Assembly: GCF_016916835.1 (NCBI RefSeq)
Contig: NZ_JAFFIX010000016.1
Span: 1 to 64,000 of the forward strand
DNA length: 64,000 nt
Source: Actinacidiphila bryophytorum
GTDB taxonomy: Bacteria > Actinomycetota > Actinomycetes > Streptomycetales > Streptomycetaceae
Direction: 5' to 3'
Shown: positions 25,199 through 33,339 of the stretch, piece after piece
How the letters are laid out: every line of letters starts with the position of its first letter
Position numbering within the stretch: position 1 is the stretch's first letter
Made by a program: the position numbers and the translations under genes
The notes under the pieces: generated by a model
What the model saw: the letters and a program-made list of their open reading frames with translations, nothing else
Databases searched by the model: none
What the model was told of the DNA's origin: nothing

Positions 25199-25271
25199 GG
25201 CACCGTCTCTTTCCTCGCGGGGTCGGTCCGTCCCACCGTGCGGCTGCCCGGAGGCGGGGCGGACAAACCGC

Positions 25272-26114
25272 TCAGATCTCCTCGGGCAGCTCCGTCGTCA
25301 CCTTGGTGCCCTTCGTCCTGGGGCTGCGCCGCTCGTGCCGGGCGACGCGGTTGGCGGTCCACGACAGCAGCATGCACATGCCGATGTAGACGGGCGCGAT
25401 CACCATCACCACCGGGATGAAGGGCAGGTCGTAGTCGAGGTTGGTGGCGATGAGCTTTCCCGAGTAGAGGAACTCCTGGTAGGTGATGAGGTAGCCGAGC
25501 GAGGTGTCCTTGAGGGCCACCACCAGCTGGCTGATGATCGCCGGCAGCATCGCCCTGGCCGCCTGCGGAACCAGCACGTACGTCATCACCTGGGTCTTGC
25601 GCATGCCCAGCGCGTAGGCGGCCTCGCGCTGGCCGCGCGGCACCGCGTTGACCCCGGCGCGGAAGACCTCGGCCAGGACCGAGCCGTTGTAGAGGGTCAG
25701 GCCGATGATCAGGGCGAGCATCGGGTCCAGCTTGAGCGCGATGAAGATGAAGAAGATCATCACCAGCAGCGGCATCGCCCGGAAGAACTCCACCACCAGC
25801 GTGCTCGCCCAGCGCAGCACCCGGTGGTCGGACAGCCGCCCGGCGGCGAAGACCACCCCGAAGAGCAGCGAGAACAGTGCGGCCCAGCCGAAGGCCTTGA
25901 GGGTGTTGGCAAGGCCGGTCAGCAGCAGCCGCTGGATGCCCGCGTAGGTGAAGGGCCGCCATTTCACGGCGGAGAACTGCCCGGTGTCCACCAGCTTGTA
26001 GACGATGTACGCCACCAGCGCGGCCAGCAGCGCGCTGGTGATCCAGGCGTACACCCGGTGCCTGGCAAGCGCCCGGGGTCCCGGAATGTCGTAGAGGGCG
26101 CTGCTCGCGGTCAT
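25272..26114 (-). CDS. Amino-acid ABC transporter permease (GluD-like)
   Basis: A 280-residue permease with five or six helices and the permease EAA loop RGQREAAYALGMRKTQVMTYVLVPQA that couples to the ATPase. It has the N-terminal cytoplasmic extension common in the second permease of glutamate-type systems. Start is ATG 26114, four bases inside the end of the preceding permease gene; the frame is open further upstream only as a shadow. It is the last gene of a four-component glutamate/polar amino-acid importer encoded in the order ATPase, binding protein, permease, permease. Confidence 0.87.
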   Translation of the reverse strand: MTASSALYDIPGPRALARHRVYAWITSALLAALVAYIVYKLVDTGQFSAVKWRPFTYAGIQRLLLTGLANTLKAFGWAALFSLLFGVVFAAGRLSDHRVLRWASTLVVEFFRAMPLLVMIFFIFIALKLDPMLALIIGLTLYNGSVLAEVFRAGVNAVPRGQREAAYALGMRKTQVMTYVLVPQAARAMLPAIISQLVVALKDTSLGYLITYQEFLYSGKLIATNLDYDLPFIPVVMVIAPVYIGMCMLLSWTANRVARHERRSPRTKGTKVTTELPEEI

Positions 26115-26755
26115 CGCGCAACCCCGAACCTGCGCTCCAGCAGGCCGAAGATGCCGGCGATGCTGAGCGTGACGATCAGGTAGCCCACCGCGATCCACAC
26201 GAAGGTCCACACGATGCCGTATCCCAGTTCGTTGAGCGGCTTGTAGGTGCCGAGCAGTTCGGTGACCGAGAAGGAGCCGGCGATCGCGGAGTTCTTGGCC
26301 AGGGCGATCAGGGTGGAGCCGATCGGCGGGATCACCGAGCGGGCCGCCTGCGGCAGCACCACGAGCGACAGCGTCTGGCCGAAGGTCATCCCCAGGCTGC
26401 GGGCCGCCTCGCCCTGCCCGAGCGGCACGGTGTTGATGCCGGCCCGCACCGCCTCGCAGATGAAGGCCGAGGTGTACGCGCCGAGCGCCAGCACCGCGAA
26501 GACCATGAAGGGCAGCACCACGCCGAAGCGCGGCAGGCCGAGCAGCACCGCGAAGAACAGCAGGGTCAGCGGGGTGTTGCGGAGCACCGTGACCCACACG
26601 GTGCCGAACACCCGCAGCGCCTTGACCGGGGAGACCCGGAAGCCGGCGATCAGCACCCCGACGGCCAGCGCGAGCGCGCCGGCCAGCAGGGTGAGCTGGA
26701 CGGTGCCCCACAGCCCCTTTCCGTACAGCGAGAAGTTGTCCGTCAGCACGCTCAA
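26111..26755 (-). CDS. Amino-acid ABC transporter permease (GluC-like)
   Basis: A 214-residue permease of the HisM/GluC class with about five transmembrane segments and the coupling loop LGQGEAARSLGMTFGQTLSLVVLPQAARSVIPP. Such permeases form a heterodimer with the downstream partner. It ends overlapping the next permease start by 4 bases. The binding-protein gene stops 13 bases before this start. Start is ATG 26755. Confidence 0.88.
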   Translation of the reverse strand: MSVLTDNFSLYGKGLWGTVQLTLLAGALALAVGVLIAGFRVSPVKALRVFGTVWVTVLRNTPLTLLFFAVLLGLPRFGVVLPFMVFAVLALGAYTSAFICEAVRAGINTVPLGQGEAARSLGMTFGQTLSLVVLPQAARSVIPPIGSTLIALAKNSAIAGSFSVTELLGTYKPLNELGYGIVWTFVWIAVGYLIVTLSIAGIFGLLERRFGVAR

Positions 26756-26768
26756 CGCGTCGCTCCCG

Positions 26769-27689
26769 TCAGTAGCGGTCGACCGGCGGCGGGGTGGGCG
26801 CGGGCACCCCCGACAGGCCGAGGGTGGCGTCGTAGGCCCGCTTCCAGTCGCCGTTGCGCTCGTGGGCGACGATGGCGTCGTCCAGCGCCAGCCGCAGTGC
26901 GGTGTCGCCCTTGGACACGCCGATCCCGTAGGGCTCCTTCGAGAAGGGCTTGCCGACGACCTTCATCTCCTCGGGCGCCTTGGCTGCGTAGCCGAGCAGG
27001 ATCGAGTCGTCGGTGGTGACCGCGTCGACCTGGTAGGTGAGCAGGTTGTCCACGCACACCGAGTAGGTGTCGTAGGTGACCGGGGTGGCGTCGGGGTAGT
27101 CGGCCTCGATGCGCTGGATGGAGCTGGAGCCGGCCGCCGAGCAGACCTTCTTGCCCTTGAGGTCCTGCGGCCCGTCGATGTCGTGCTCGTCGGTGCGCAC
27201 CAGCAGGCCCTGCCCGGCCATGTAGTACGGGCCGGCGAAGCCCACCTGGCGTTTGCGCAGCGCGTTGATGGTGTACGTGCCGACGTACATGTCGATCTGC
27301 CCGTTGCTCAGCGCGGTCTCCCGGTTGGCCGACGCGATGGCCTTGAAGCTGATCCGGTCGGCGGGGAAGCCGAGCGAGGCGGCCGTCATCCGGGCGATCT
27401 CGATGTCGAAGCCCGAGTACGCCCCCGTGGCGGGGTCCTTCTCGCCCAGGTAGGGCTGGTCGTCCTTGACCCCGACCACCAGCCGCCCGCGGCGGTGGGC
27501 GCGGGTCCACGTGGGCGAGTCGGGCAGCGAGAAGGCGGTGTCGACACGGTAGGAGGGCAGGTCGCCGGGCTTGGGCCCCTTGGCCGGCGGGCTGCCCTGC
27601 CGGCCGCAGCCGCAGGCCAGCACCAGGACCAGGGCGGCCAGCAGCAGGAGCAGCACGCGGGGCGCGGCGGGGCGGGCGGTCGGGGTCAC
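26769..27689 (-). CDS. Glutamate-type ABC transporter substrate-binding lipoprotein
   Basis: A 306-residue periplasmic-binding-protein type 2 lipoprotein. The signal LLLLLLAALVLVLACGC gives a lipobox (LACG) and anchored Cys near residue 26. The mature protein has the expected two lobes (GRLVVGVKDDQPYLG, YSGFDIEIARMTAA, GPYYMAGQGLLV, VTTDDSILLGYA). Glutamate/glutamine-type specificity follows from operon order, but the ligand is not proven. Start is GTG 27689, 11 bases after the ATPase gene; an upstream open frame is a shadow of that gene. Confidence 0.87.
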   Translation of the reverse strand: MTPTARPAAPRVLLLLLAALVLVLACGCGRQGSPPAKGPKPGDLPSYRVDTAFSLPDSPTWTRAHRRGRLVVGVKDDQPYLGEKDPATGAYSGFDIEIARMTAASLGFPADRISFKAIASANRETALSNGQIDMYVGTYTINALRKRQVGFAGPYYMAGQGLLVRTDEHDIDGPQDLKGKKVCSAAGSSSIQRIEADYPDATPVTYDTYSVCVDNLLTYQVDAVTTDDSILLGYAAKAPEEMKVVGKPFSKEPYGIGVSKGDTALRLALDDAIVAHERNGDWKRAYDATLGLSGVPAPTPPPVDRY

Positions 27690-27700
27690 GGGGCGCCCGG

Positions 27701-28444
27701 TCAGTGGTGGAGGATCTTGGACAGGAAGTCCCGGGCGCGGTCGGTGCGCGGGTCGGTGAAGAAGTCCTCCGGCACCCGGTCCTCGATGATCTGCCCGTCG
27801 GCCATGAAGACCACCCGGTCCGCGGCGGAGCGGGCGAAGCCCATCTCGTGGGTGACCACGACCATCGTCATGCCCTCCTCCGCGAGCTGCTGCATCACTT
27901 CCAGCACCTCGTTGATCATCTCGGGGTCGAGGGCGGAGGTCGGCTCGTCGAAGAGCATCGCCTTGGGGTCCATGGCCAGGGCGCGGGCGATGGCCACCCG
28001 CTGCTGCTGGCCGCCGGACAGCTGGGCGGGCAGCTTGCCCGCGTGGGCCAGCAGACCGACCCGGTCCAGGAGTTCGCGGGCCTTGCGCTCGGCCTCCGCC
28101 TTGCCGCGGCGCCGGACCTTCAGCGGCGCGAGCATCACGTTGTCCAGCACGGTCCTGTGGGCGAAGAGGTTGAAGGACTGGAAGACCATGCCGACGTCGG
28201 CCCGCAGCCGGGCCAGTGCTCGGCCCTCGGCGGGCAGCGGCTGACCGTCCACGGTGATGGTGCCGGCCTGCACCGGCTCCAGGCGGTTGATCGCCCGGCA
28301 CAGCGTGGACTTGCCGGAGCCCGAGGGGCCGATGACCACCACGACCTCGCCGCGGCCGACCGTCAGCTCGATGTCCTTGAGCACATGGAGCTGCCCGAAG
28401 TGCTTGTTGACGCCGCTGAGGACGATCAGTGGGTCGGCCGGCAT
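27701..28444 (-). CDS. Amino-acid ABC transporter ATP-binding protein
   Basis: A 247-residue ATPase with Walker A GPSGSGKST (39-47), Q-loop MVFQSFNLF, signature LSGGQQQR, Walker B MLFDEPTSALDPEM and switch histidine in VTHEMGFA. This sequence pattern is that of the polar amino-acid (GlnQ/GluA) family. It begins 10 bases after the stop of the small TfoX-C protein gene, so both probably share a transcript. Start is ATG 28444. Confidence 0.92.
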   Translation of the reverse strand: MPADPLIVLSGVNKHFGQLHVLKDIELTVGRGEVVVVIGPSGSGKSTLCRAINRLEPVQAGTITVDGQPLPAEGRALARLRADVGMVFQSFNLFAHRTVLDNVMLAPLKVRRRGKAEAERKARELLDRVGLLAHAGKLPAQLSGGQQQRVAIARALAMDPKAMLFDEPTSALDPEMINEVLEVMQQLAEEGMTMVVVTHEMGFARSAADRVVFMADGQIIEDRVPEDFFTDPRTDRARDFLSKILHH

Positions 28445-28454
28445 ACCGGGGCGG

Positions 28455-28706
28455 TCAGCCGAGCACGCGGTGGACGAGTGTGTCGCGCTCCGTCTGGGGG
28501 ATCGCGGTCCACCGCATGCCGCGCAGGGCGCCTTCCAGCGCCAGCAGGGTGTGGGTCTGCGCGTCGTCCGGCAGGTCGGGGCGGATCTTCTCGAAGGCCC
28601 TGCCCGATCCCAGCCGGCGCAGTTCGCCGGCGTCGTCGACGCCGGCGCGGCGCAGACGGTCGGCGAGCACCGCCCCGATGTTCGGCAGCTGCTGTAGGGA
28701 GTCCAC
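28455..28706 (-). CDS. TfoX C-terminal domain protein
   Basis: An 83-residue helical protein matching the C-terminal domain of TfoX/Sxy: LPNIGAVLADRLRRAGVDDAGELRRLGSGRAFEKIR, then ALEGALRGMRWTAIP. The domain contains a helix-hairpin-helix-like motif that in other proteins binds DNA or mediates contacts; the N-terminal TfoX domain is absent. GTG 28706 has GGAGG 7 bases upstream and gives a start right before the domain; the frame upstream of it is low complexity. It lies immediately upstream of the amino-acid transporter genes and is likely the first gene of that operon, though an involvement in transport is not evident. Confidence 0.8.
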   Translation of the reverse strand: MDSLQQLPNIGAVLADRLRRAGVDDAGELRRLGSGRAFEKIRPDLPDDAQTHTLLALEGALRGMRWTAIPQTERDTLVHRVLG

Positions 28707-28933
28707 GTGGTGCCTCCGGTGCCAGGCTGATGGGGAGTCAAGGGAACGTCTGCCGCCATCATGCACATATGCCGCACCGCACCCGGGCGATCAGGGCGTT
28801 GACACGCCCTGGCCGTAATCCCTGCGTGGGGTCCGCACCACCGTTTCGGGTGACAAGCCCCTGCGGGGCCGGCGTGTTCCCTCCGGGCTGCCCGGACCGC
28901 CGGTTCCGGGACCTTCCGCCGGTGGTGGGTTGC

Positions 28934-28986
28934 TCGCGCAGTTCTCCCCCAGAGCTTCGCCTGGGCGGTACCCCCACGCGCCCCTG
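28934..28986. repeat. 53-bp dispersed repeat, copy 1
   Basis: This sequence, starting TCGCGCAGTTCTCCCCC and ending CCACGCGCCCCTG, is repeated without a mismatch at 51356-51408, more than 22 kb away. It contains a CCCAG-N8-CTGGG hairpin. It shares its outer bases with the 29-bp repeat family, from which it appears to derive by an insertion of the hairpin. Confidence 0.8.
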
Positions 28987-29000
28987 AGGGTCCCCCCTTA

Positions 29001-29187
29001 GTCCTCTGCCTTCTTGGTCGGCCTTCCTGCTCACTGTCTCCGCGGACGGCCTCGTGCCTCGACCGGCCACTGCGAGAGCTCGTGCGTCAGTCCTCTGCGT
29101 TCTCGGGTCGGCCTTCCTGCTCACTGTCTCCGCGGACGGCCTCGTGCCTCGACCGGCCACTGCGACAGCTCGTGCGTCAGTCCTCTG
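29001..29187. repeat. Tandem duplication of a gene tail and its 3' flank
   Basis: An 82-bp block at 29016-29097 recurs at 29106-29187 with one mismatch, giving a 90-bp period, and a third partial copy of its start is at 29001-29010. The right-hand copy holds the last codons and stop of the minus-strand gene at 29177; each other copy repeats the stop context TCAGTCCTCT. The gene-free interval 28767-29176 contains this repeat plus the 53-bp repeat; any frame through it is an artefact of the repeats. Confidence 0.85.
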
Positions 29188-29626
29188 AGACCTCCGCCAA
29201 CACCTGGCTCAGCTCAGGGCTGCCGTTTTCCGCCCAGGCGTGGCCCACTTCGACCGGGTCGATCTCGCGGCCGGAGGCGAGGCGGACCACCGGGTGGCCG
29301 TTGGGCCACACCTGCCAGGTCGCGCCGGGGACGGTGCGGACGACGACCGTGCCGAGGTAGAGGCCCGCGTCGTTGCCGAGCCGGTCGAGGGTCTGCTCCT
29401 CGTCGTCGCGCCAGTTGGGCACCACCTGGTCGAGCGCGCTCAACGAGGCGGCGGAGTCGTCGAGTTCGACGCCGTCGTCGGCGGCCCTGGCCCGCAGCAT
29501 GGGGCACTCGCCGAGGAGTTCCGCCAGCATCGCGGGGTCGGGACCGCCGTCCGCACTGCCGAAGACCGCGAAACCGCGGGGCGTCGCGTGCCGTTTGCGC
29601 CACTGGCTCAGGAGCGGGATGTCCAT
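29177..29626 (-). CDS. DUF6278-like protein
   Basis: A 149-residue protein that resembles the Streptomyces family I recall as DUF6278, of unknown function. Features are the start MDIPLLSQWRKRHATPRGFAVFGSADGGPDPAMLAELLGECP, then NDAGLYLGTVVVRTVPGATWQVWPNGHPVVRLASGREIDPVEVGHAWA, which looks like a small alpha/beta domain with several conserved Trp and Gly. There is no signal peptide or membrane helix. Start is ATG 29626 (an in-frame ATG 7 codons upstream is less likely). Its 3' end lies within the tandem duplication at 29001-29187, so the tail of the gene was copied downstream. Confidence 0.75.
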   Translation of the reverse strand: MDIPLLSQWRKRHATPRGFAVFGSADGGPDPAMLAELLGECPMLRARAADDGVELDDSAASLSALDQVVPNWRDDEEQTLDRLGNDAGLYLGTVVVRTVPGATWQVWPNGHPVVRLASGREIDPVEVGHAWAENGSPELSQVLAEVSED

Positions 29627-29675
29627 TGCTCCAGCGTCGCACCGCATCCACCCCCGCGGTACCAGGCGCGCGGCG

Positions 29676-30455
29676 TCAGAGGTCGAGGTCCACCACGACC
29701 GGGGCGTGGTCGGAGGCGCCCTTGCCCTTGCGCTCCTCGCGGTCGACGTAGGAGTCGGAGACGGCCTTGGCGAAGGGGGCGTTGCCGTACACCAGGTCGA
29801 TGCGCATGCCGCGGTTCTTGGGGAAGCCCAGCTGGCGGTAGTCCCAGTACGTGAAGGGGTGGTCGTACTTCAGCGGGCGCGGCACCACGTCGGTCAGGCC
29901 GGTGCCGCGCAGCGCGGCCAGCGCCTCGCGTTCGGGGGCGGTGACATGCGTCTGGCCCTCGAAGACGGTGAGGTCCCACACGTCCTGGTCGGTCGGCGCC
30001 ACGTTGTAGTCGCCCAGGACCGCGAAGGGCAGGTCGCCCGCCGCGTCGGCGGCCACCGCGGCCCGCAGCGCCCCGAACCACTGGAGCTTGTACGCGTAGT
30101 GCGCGTGGCCGACCTCGCGGCCGTTGGGCACGTACACCGACCACAGGCGGACCGGGCCACAGGTCGCGGAGACCGCCCGCGGCTCCTGCACCCCGTCGTA
30201 GTCCGGTCCGCCGGGCAGGCCCTTGACCACGTCGGCCAGGCCCACCCGGGAGATCAGCGCCACGCCGTTCCACCGCCCGTCGGCGTTGACCGCCGCCTCG
30301 TACCCCAGCTCGCGCAGCTCGTCGTAGGGGAACTGCTCGTCGGTGCACTTGGTCTCCTGGACGCACAGGGCGTCCGTGCCGCTGCTCTCCAGCCAGCCGA
30401 GCAGCCGCGGCAGCCGGGCGGTGATCGAGTTGATGTTCCAGGTCGCGATGCGCAT
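29676..30455 (-). CDS. xthA: Exodeoxyribonuclease III family
   Basis: A 259-residue endonuclease/exonuclease/phosphatase-fold protein. The metal-binding segments are MRIATWNINSI, QETKCTD (Glu), the VYVPNGRE and LGDYNVAPTDQDVWD core, and the C-terminal SDHAPVVVDL. This set is that of exonuclease III, which cleaves abasic sites and removes 3' blocking groups during base-excision repair. Start ATG 30455 begins directly with the catalytic strand; a TTG three codons upstream is less likely. The next gene upstream ends 52 bases away and is on the same strand. Confidence 0.9.
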   Translation of the reverse strand: MRIATWNINSITARLPRLLGWLESSGTDALCVQETKCTDEQFPYDELRELGYEAAVNADGRWNGVALISRVGLADVVKGLPGGPDYDGVQEPRAVSATCGPVRLWSVYVPNGREVGHAHYAYKLQWFGALRAAVAADAAGDLPFAVLGDYNVAPTDQDVWDLTVFEGQTHVTAPEREALAALRGTGLTDVVPRPLKYDHPFTYWDYRQLGFPKNRGMRIDLVYGNAPFAKAVSDSYVDREERKGKGASDHAPVVVDLDL

Positions 30456-30507
30456 GCCCACCAACCTAGCGGCTGGGTCCGACAGTGGGCCTGCGCGCCC
30501 CGGCCGG

Positions 30508-31140
30508 TCAGGTCGCGGTGCCCTCGCCCGGGGCGAGCCGCAGGTGGTCGGCGCCGCTGAGGTTGGCCAGGTGGGTGTCGTACAGCGGCCGGGCCAGGTC
30601 GGTCAGCAGCGCGTCGTGGACGTCGACGGTGCGCCGCGGCTTGACCTCCCTGACGTAGTCGATGACCTCGGAGATCTTGCTCCAGGGCGCCATCAGCGGC
30701 AGCAGCAGCGTGTCCACCGGGTAGCCGGGCACGGTCAGCGCGTCGCCGGGGTGGAAGACCCCGGCGTCCACCAGGTAGCCGACGTTGGTGATCCGCGGCA
30801 GGTCGGGGTGGATCACGGCGTGCAGCTCGCCGTGCACCTGCACGTCGAAGCCCGCGGCGGTGAAGGTGTCGCCGTGGCCGACGGTGTGCACCCGGCCGGG
30901 GAAGGCCGCAGACAGCTGCTCGGCGACGCTCGCCAGCGTCCACAGCTCGGCCGCCGGGTTGGCCTCAAGGCCGGCCCGCAGCCGCCCCGGGTCGAAGTGG
31001 TCGGGGTGCTCATGGGTGACCAGGATGACGTCGGCGCCGACCGCCGCGTCCTGCTCGCTGAAGACACCCGGGTCGATGACGAGGGTCAGCCCGTCCTTCT
31101 CCATCCGGACGCAGGAGTGCCTCTTCTTGGTCAGCTTCAC
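30508..31140 (-). CDS. MBL-fold metallo-hydrolase, UlaG-like
   Basis: A 210-residue metallo-beta-lactamase fold. The zinc motif HxHxDH is complete (VTHEHPDHFDP), and downstream histidines (VHGELHAVIHPD, FHPGDA) supply the other ligands. The sequence begins MKLTKKRHSCVRMEKDGLTLVIDPG, which matches UlaG-like lactonase or general hydrolase members of the family. The substrate is unknown. GTG 31140 has GGTGGA just upstream; the frame is open for 38 more codons, but that part is basic and low complexity. It is in the same direction as xthA. Confidence 0.85.
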   Translation of the reverse strand: MKLTKKRHSCVRMEKDGLTLVIDPGVFSEQDAAVGADVILVTHEHPDHFDPGRLRAGLEANPAAELWTLASVAEQLSAAFPGRVHTVGHGDTFTAAGFDVQVHGELHAVIHPDLPRITNVGYLVDAGVFHPGDALTVPGYPVDTLLLPLMAPWSKISEVIDYVREVKPRRTVDVHDALLTDLARPLYDTHLANLSGADHLRLAPGEGTAT

Positions 31141-31263
31141 TGGATTCCACCCTCGCCGGTGCGCGTCGGTCGGACTCTCGGTTCCCGGGGGCGCACGGCG
31201 CACCCCCGGGGTCGTGGCTTCCTGCGGCGCCGCGCGGGGCGGCGGCGCCCTCATCCCATCCTG

Positions 31264-32607
31264 CTACGGTTGCGCGCCGGTCTCCTGCTCGACCACGGTG
31301 CGTGCCGCGGCCAGTGCGGCCCGTGCGGCGGGCACCCCGCAGTAGACCGCGGTGTGCATCAGCACCTCCTCGATCTCGGCCGGGCTCAGCCCGATCCGCA
31401 GCGCGCCCCTGACGTGGTCGCCCAGCTCCGCGAGCTGGCCGGTCACGGCCAGCGCGGTGAGCGTGACGCAGGCCCTGGTGCGCCGGTCCAGGCCAGGCCT
31501 CGCCCATATCTCGCCCCACGCGTAGCGGGTCGCGAAGGCGTCGAAGCCGCTGCCGAACCCCTCGCCGGAGGGCGCCAGCGGCCGGTCGGTGCCGGCGCTG
31601 CCGCCGATGACCTCGCCGCGGATGCGGGAGCCCTCGGCGAGCCGGTCCGGTGTGACGGACGCGGGCAGCCGCGCGGGCGGCACCGGCGGGACGGGCGGCG
31701 GGGGCAGCGGCACCGCGGCGGGGGCGTGGTCCTGCCAGGCGGTGCCGAAGTGCGTGGCGAGCAGTTCGCCGACCGCGGTGGGCTCCTCGACCGGCGCCAG
31801 GTGCCCGGTCGCGGGGACCACGGCGAGCCGCGCGTCGGGGATGCCGGCGACCAGCAGCCGGGCGTCGGCGGGCGGGGTCTCGGTGTCGTCGGCGCCCGCC
31901 ACCACCAGGGTGGGCACTCCTATGCTGCCGAGCGAGTCTCGGATGTCGAAGGCCGCGAGCGCCTCGCAGGCGGCCACGTAGCAGGCCGGGTCGGTGCTGG
32001 CGACCATCTGCACGGCCCACTCGGTGATGGCCGGCTGGGTGGCCAGGAAGGCGTCGGTGAACCAGCGCTTCGGCCCGGTCTGCGCGGTGCGGTCCAGGCC
32101 GTTGGCGCGGACCACGACACCGCGCTGCCGCCAGGTGTCGGCGCTGCCGAAGCGGGCGGCGGCCGACACCAGGGCGAGGGCGGCGACCCGGTCGGGCCGC
32201 AGCAGGGCGAGGCGGGCGCCGATGGCGGCGCCGAGCGCGCAGCCGGCGTAGCCGAAGGTGTCGATGCCCTCGTCGTCGAGGACCGCGAGCAGCCGTCTGG
32301 CCAGGTCGTCGACGGAGGACGCGGGTTCCGCGGGGGCGCCGCCGTGGCCGGGCAGCTCGTAGCGCAGCACCCGCCAGTCGGTGGTGAGCATCGGCAGTTG
32401 GCGGTCCCACATGTGCCAGGTCGCCCCGAGGGCGGGACCGAGGACGAGCACGGGGGCGCCCTCGGGCCCGTCGAAGCGGTACTGCAGCGGAGGCGCTCCT
32501 GCGTACATGTCGTCCATGTCGTCGTAGTCGGCCATGCGGTCCGCCGGGTAGCCGGCCGCGTAGTCGGCTGCGGCGCCGAAGGGCGCGTCGGTCGTCAGCT
32601 CGCTCAT
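31264..32607 (-). CDS. PcaL-like enol-lactonase/carboxymuconolactone decarboxylase fusion with altered nucleophile
   Basis: A 447-residue two-domain protein like the actinobacterial PcaL of the beta-ketoadipate pathway. Residues 40-290 are an alpha/beta-hydrolase with acid and histidine positions in AGADDTETPP and ATGHLAPVEEP. Residues 330-445 are a carboxymuconolactone decarboxylase domain (TRYAWGEIWARPGLDRRTRACVTLTALAVTGQLAEL to MHTAVYCGVPAA). In the nucleophile elbow, where GCSLGG is expected, the sequence is G122-C-A124-L-G: the serine is alanine (codon gcg). The hydrolase half is therefore probably inactive unless Cys123 substitutes. No other protocatechuate genes are adjacent. Confidence 0.82.
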   Translation of the reverse strand: MSELTTDAPFGAAADYAAGYPADRMADYDDMDDMYAGAPPLQYRFDGPEGAPVLVLGPALGATWHMWDRQLPMLTTDWRVLRYELPGHGGAPAEPASSVDDLARRLLAVLDDEGIDTFGYAGCALGAAIGARLALLRPDRVAALALVSAAARFGSADTWRQRGVVVRANGLDRTAQTGPKRWFTDAFLATQPAITEWAVQMVASTDPACYVAACEALAAFDIRDSLGSIGVPTLVVAGADDTETPPADARLLVAGIPDARLAVVPATGHLAPVEEPTAVGELLATHFGTAWQDHAPAAVPLPPPPVPPVPPARLPASVTPDRLAEGSRIRGEVIGGSAGTDRPLAPSGEGFGSGFDAFATRYAWGEIWARPGLDRRTRACVTLTALAVTGQLAELGDHVRGALRIGLSPAEIEEVLMHTAVYCGVPAARAALAAARTVVEQETGAQP

Positions 32608-32640
32608 CGCTTCACGCTACCGACTCCTGGGGCCACCGGG

Positions 32641-33339
32641 TCACCCACCCCCGAAGCCGTGCTGGAAGTTGACGGTCGACACGACGTAGACGACGGGTGC
32701 GTCGGCGTGCGTGAGGTCGACCGTGATGTCGTGGTCGGGCTTGTCCCCTGCCTGGTGGGAGGACATCCCGGCCCACTGGTGGTCGGGGATGTGGAAGTTC
32801 CAGCCGACCTGGTCGGCCTGCTCGTCGCTGATCGAGACCTTGCCGTCGTGCAGCGCGGCCCTGCTGGTGCCGAGTTGCGCGAGGAAGGTGTCGAGGCCGC
32901 CCGCTGTGGTGGTGAACTGGCAGTAGAACTCGCTGGTGTCCCAGGAGTTGGTCTCCAGGTAGCCGTCGTGGACGGTGCCGTCGGGGATCGGCACCTGGTA
33001 GATGCGCCGGGTCAGCTCGCTGGGCACGACCCAGGTCAGATGGCGTGCGGCGGCCTGCTTCTGGACGTCCTGGCCGCTGTTGCGGCTCTGCGCCGCCGAG
33101 ATGAGCACATAGCCGAGCGGTACGAGCACCAGCAGCGGCACCACGACCCAGCGCACCCAGCGGGGCAGTTCGCGCGGCGGCGGCAGCGCGGAGCCGCCGC
33201 TCCCGGGTCCGCCGCCCGGCCCTTCGCCGCCGTCGCCGCCGGGGCCGCCGGGGCCGCCCGCGGCCGGCTCCCCCTGGGGGGCGTCGGGGTCGCCTTCCGC
33301 GTACTGCGGTACGGCCTCCCGCTCGGGGGTCGTCGTCAC
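32641..33339 (-). CDS. Single-pass membrane protein of unknown function
   Basis: I do not recognise a family. The 232-residue protein has a Gly/Pro/Glu-rich N-terminal 60 residues, one transmembrane helix (WVRWVVVPLLVLVPLGYVLISAA, about 62-84), and an exported domain of about 145 residues. The latter has two cysteines or fewer, several tryptophans and patterns such as DTSEFYCQFTTTAGGLDTFLAQLGTSRAAL. GTG 33339 overlaps the stop of the ROK kinase gene by 4 bases (GTGA), so it is probably co-transcribed with the sugar transport genes, although the two may be functionally unrelated. Alternative starts are not evident. Confidence 0.7.
   Translation of the reverse strand: MTTTPEREAVPQYAEGDPDAPQGEPAAGGPGGPGGDGGEGPGGGPGSGGSALPPPRELPRWVRWVVVPLLVLVPLGYVLISAAQSRNSGQDVQKQAAARHLTWVVPSELTRRIYQVPIPDGTVHDGYLETNSWDTSEFYCQFTTTAGGLDTFLAQLGTSRAALHDGKVSISDEQADQVGWNFHIPDHQWAGMSSHQAGDKPDHDITVDLTHADAPVVYVVSTVNFQHGFGGG

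Noticed and set aside
28759..29160. Minus-strand frame with a repeated AGRGTRPSAETVSRKAD peptide
   Set aside because: It is produced by the tandem DNA duplication; no ribosome binding site, and it runs through a dispersed intergenic repeat.
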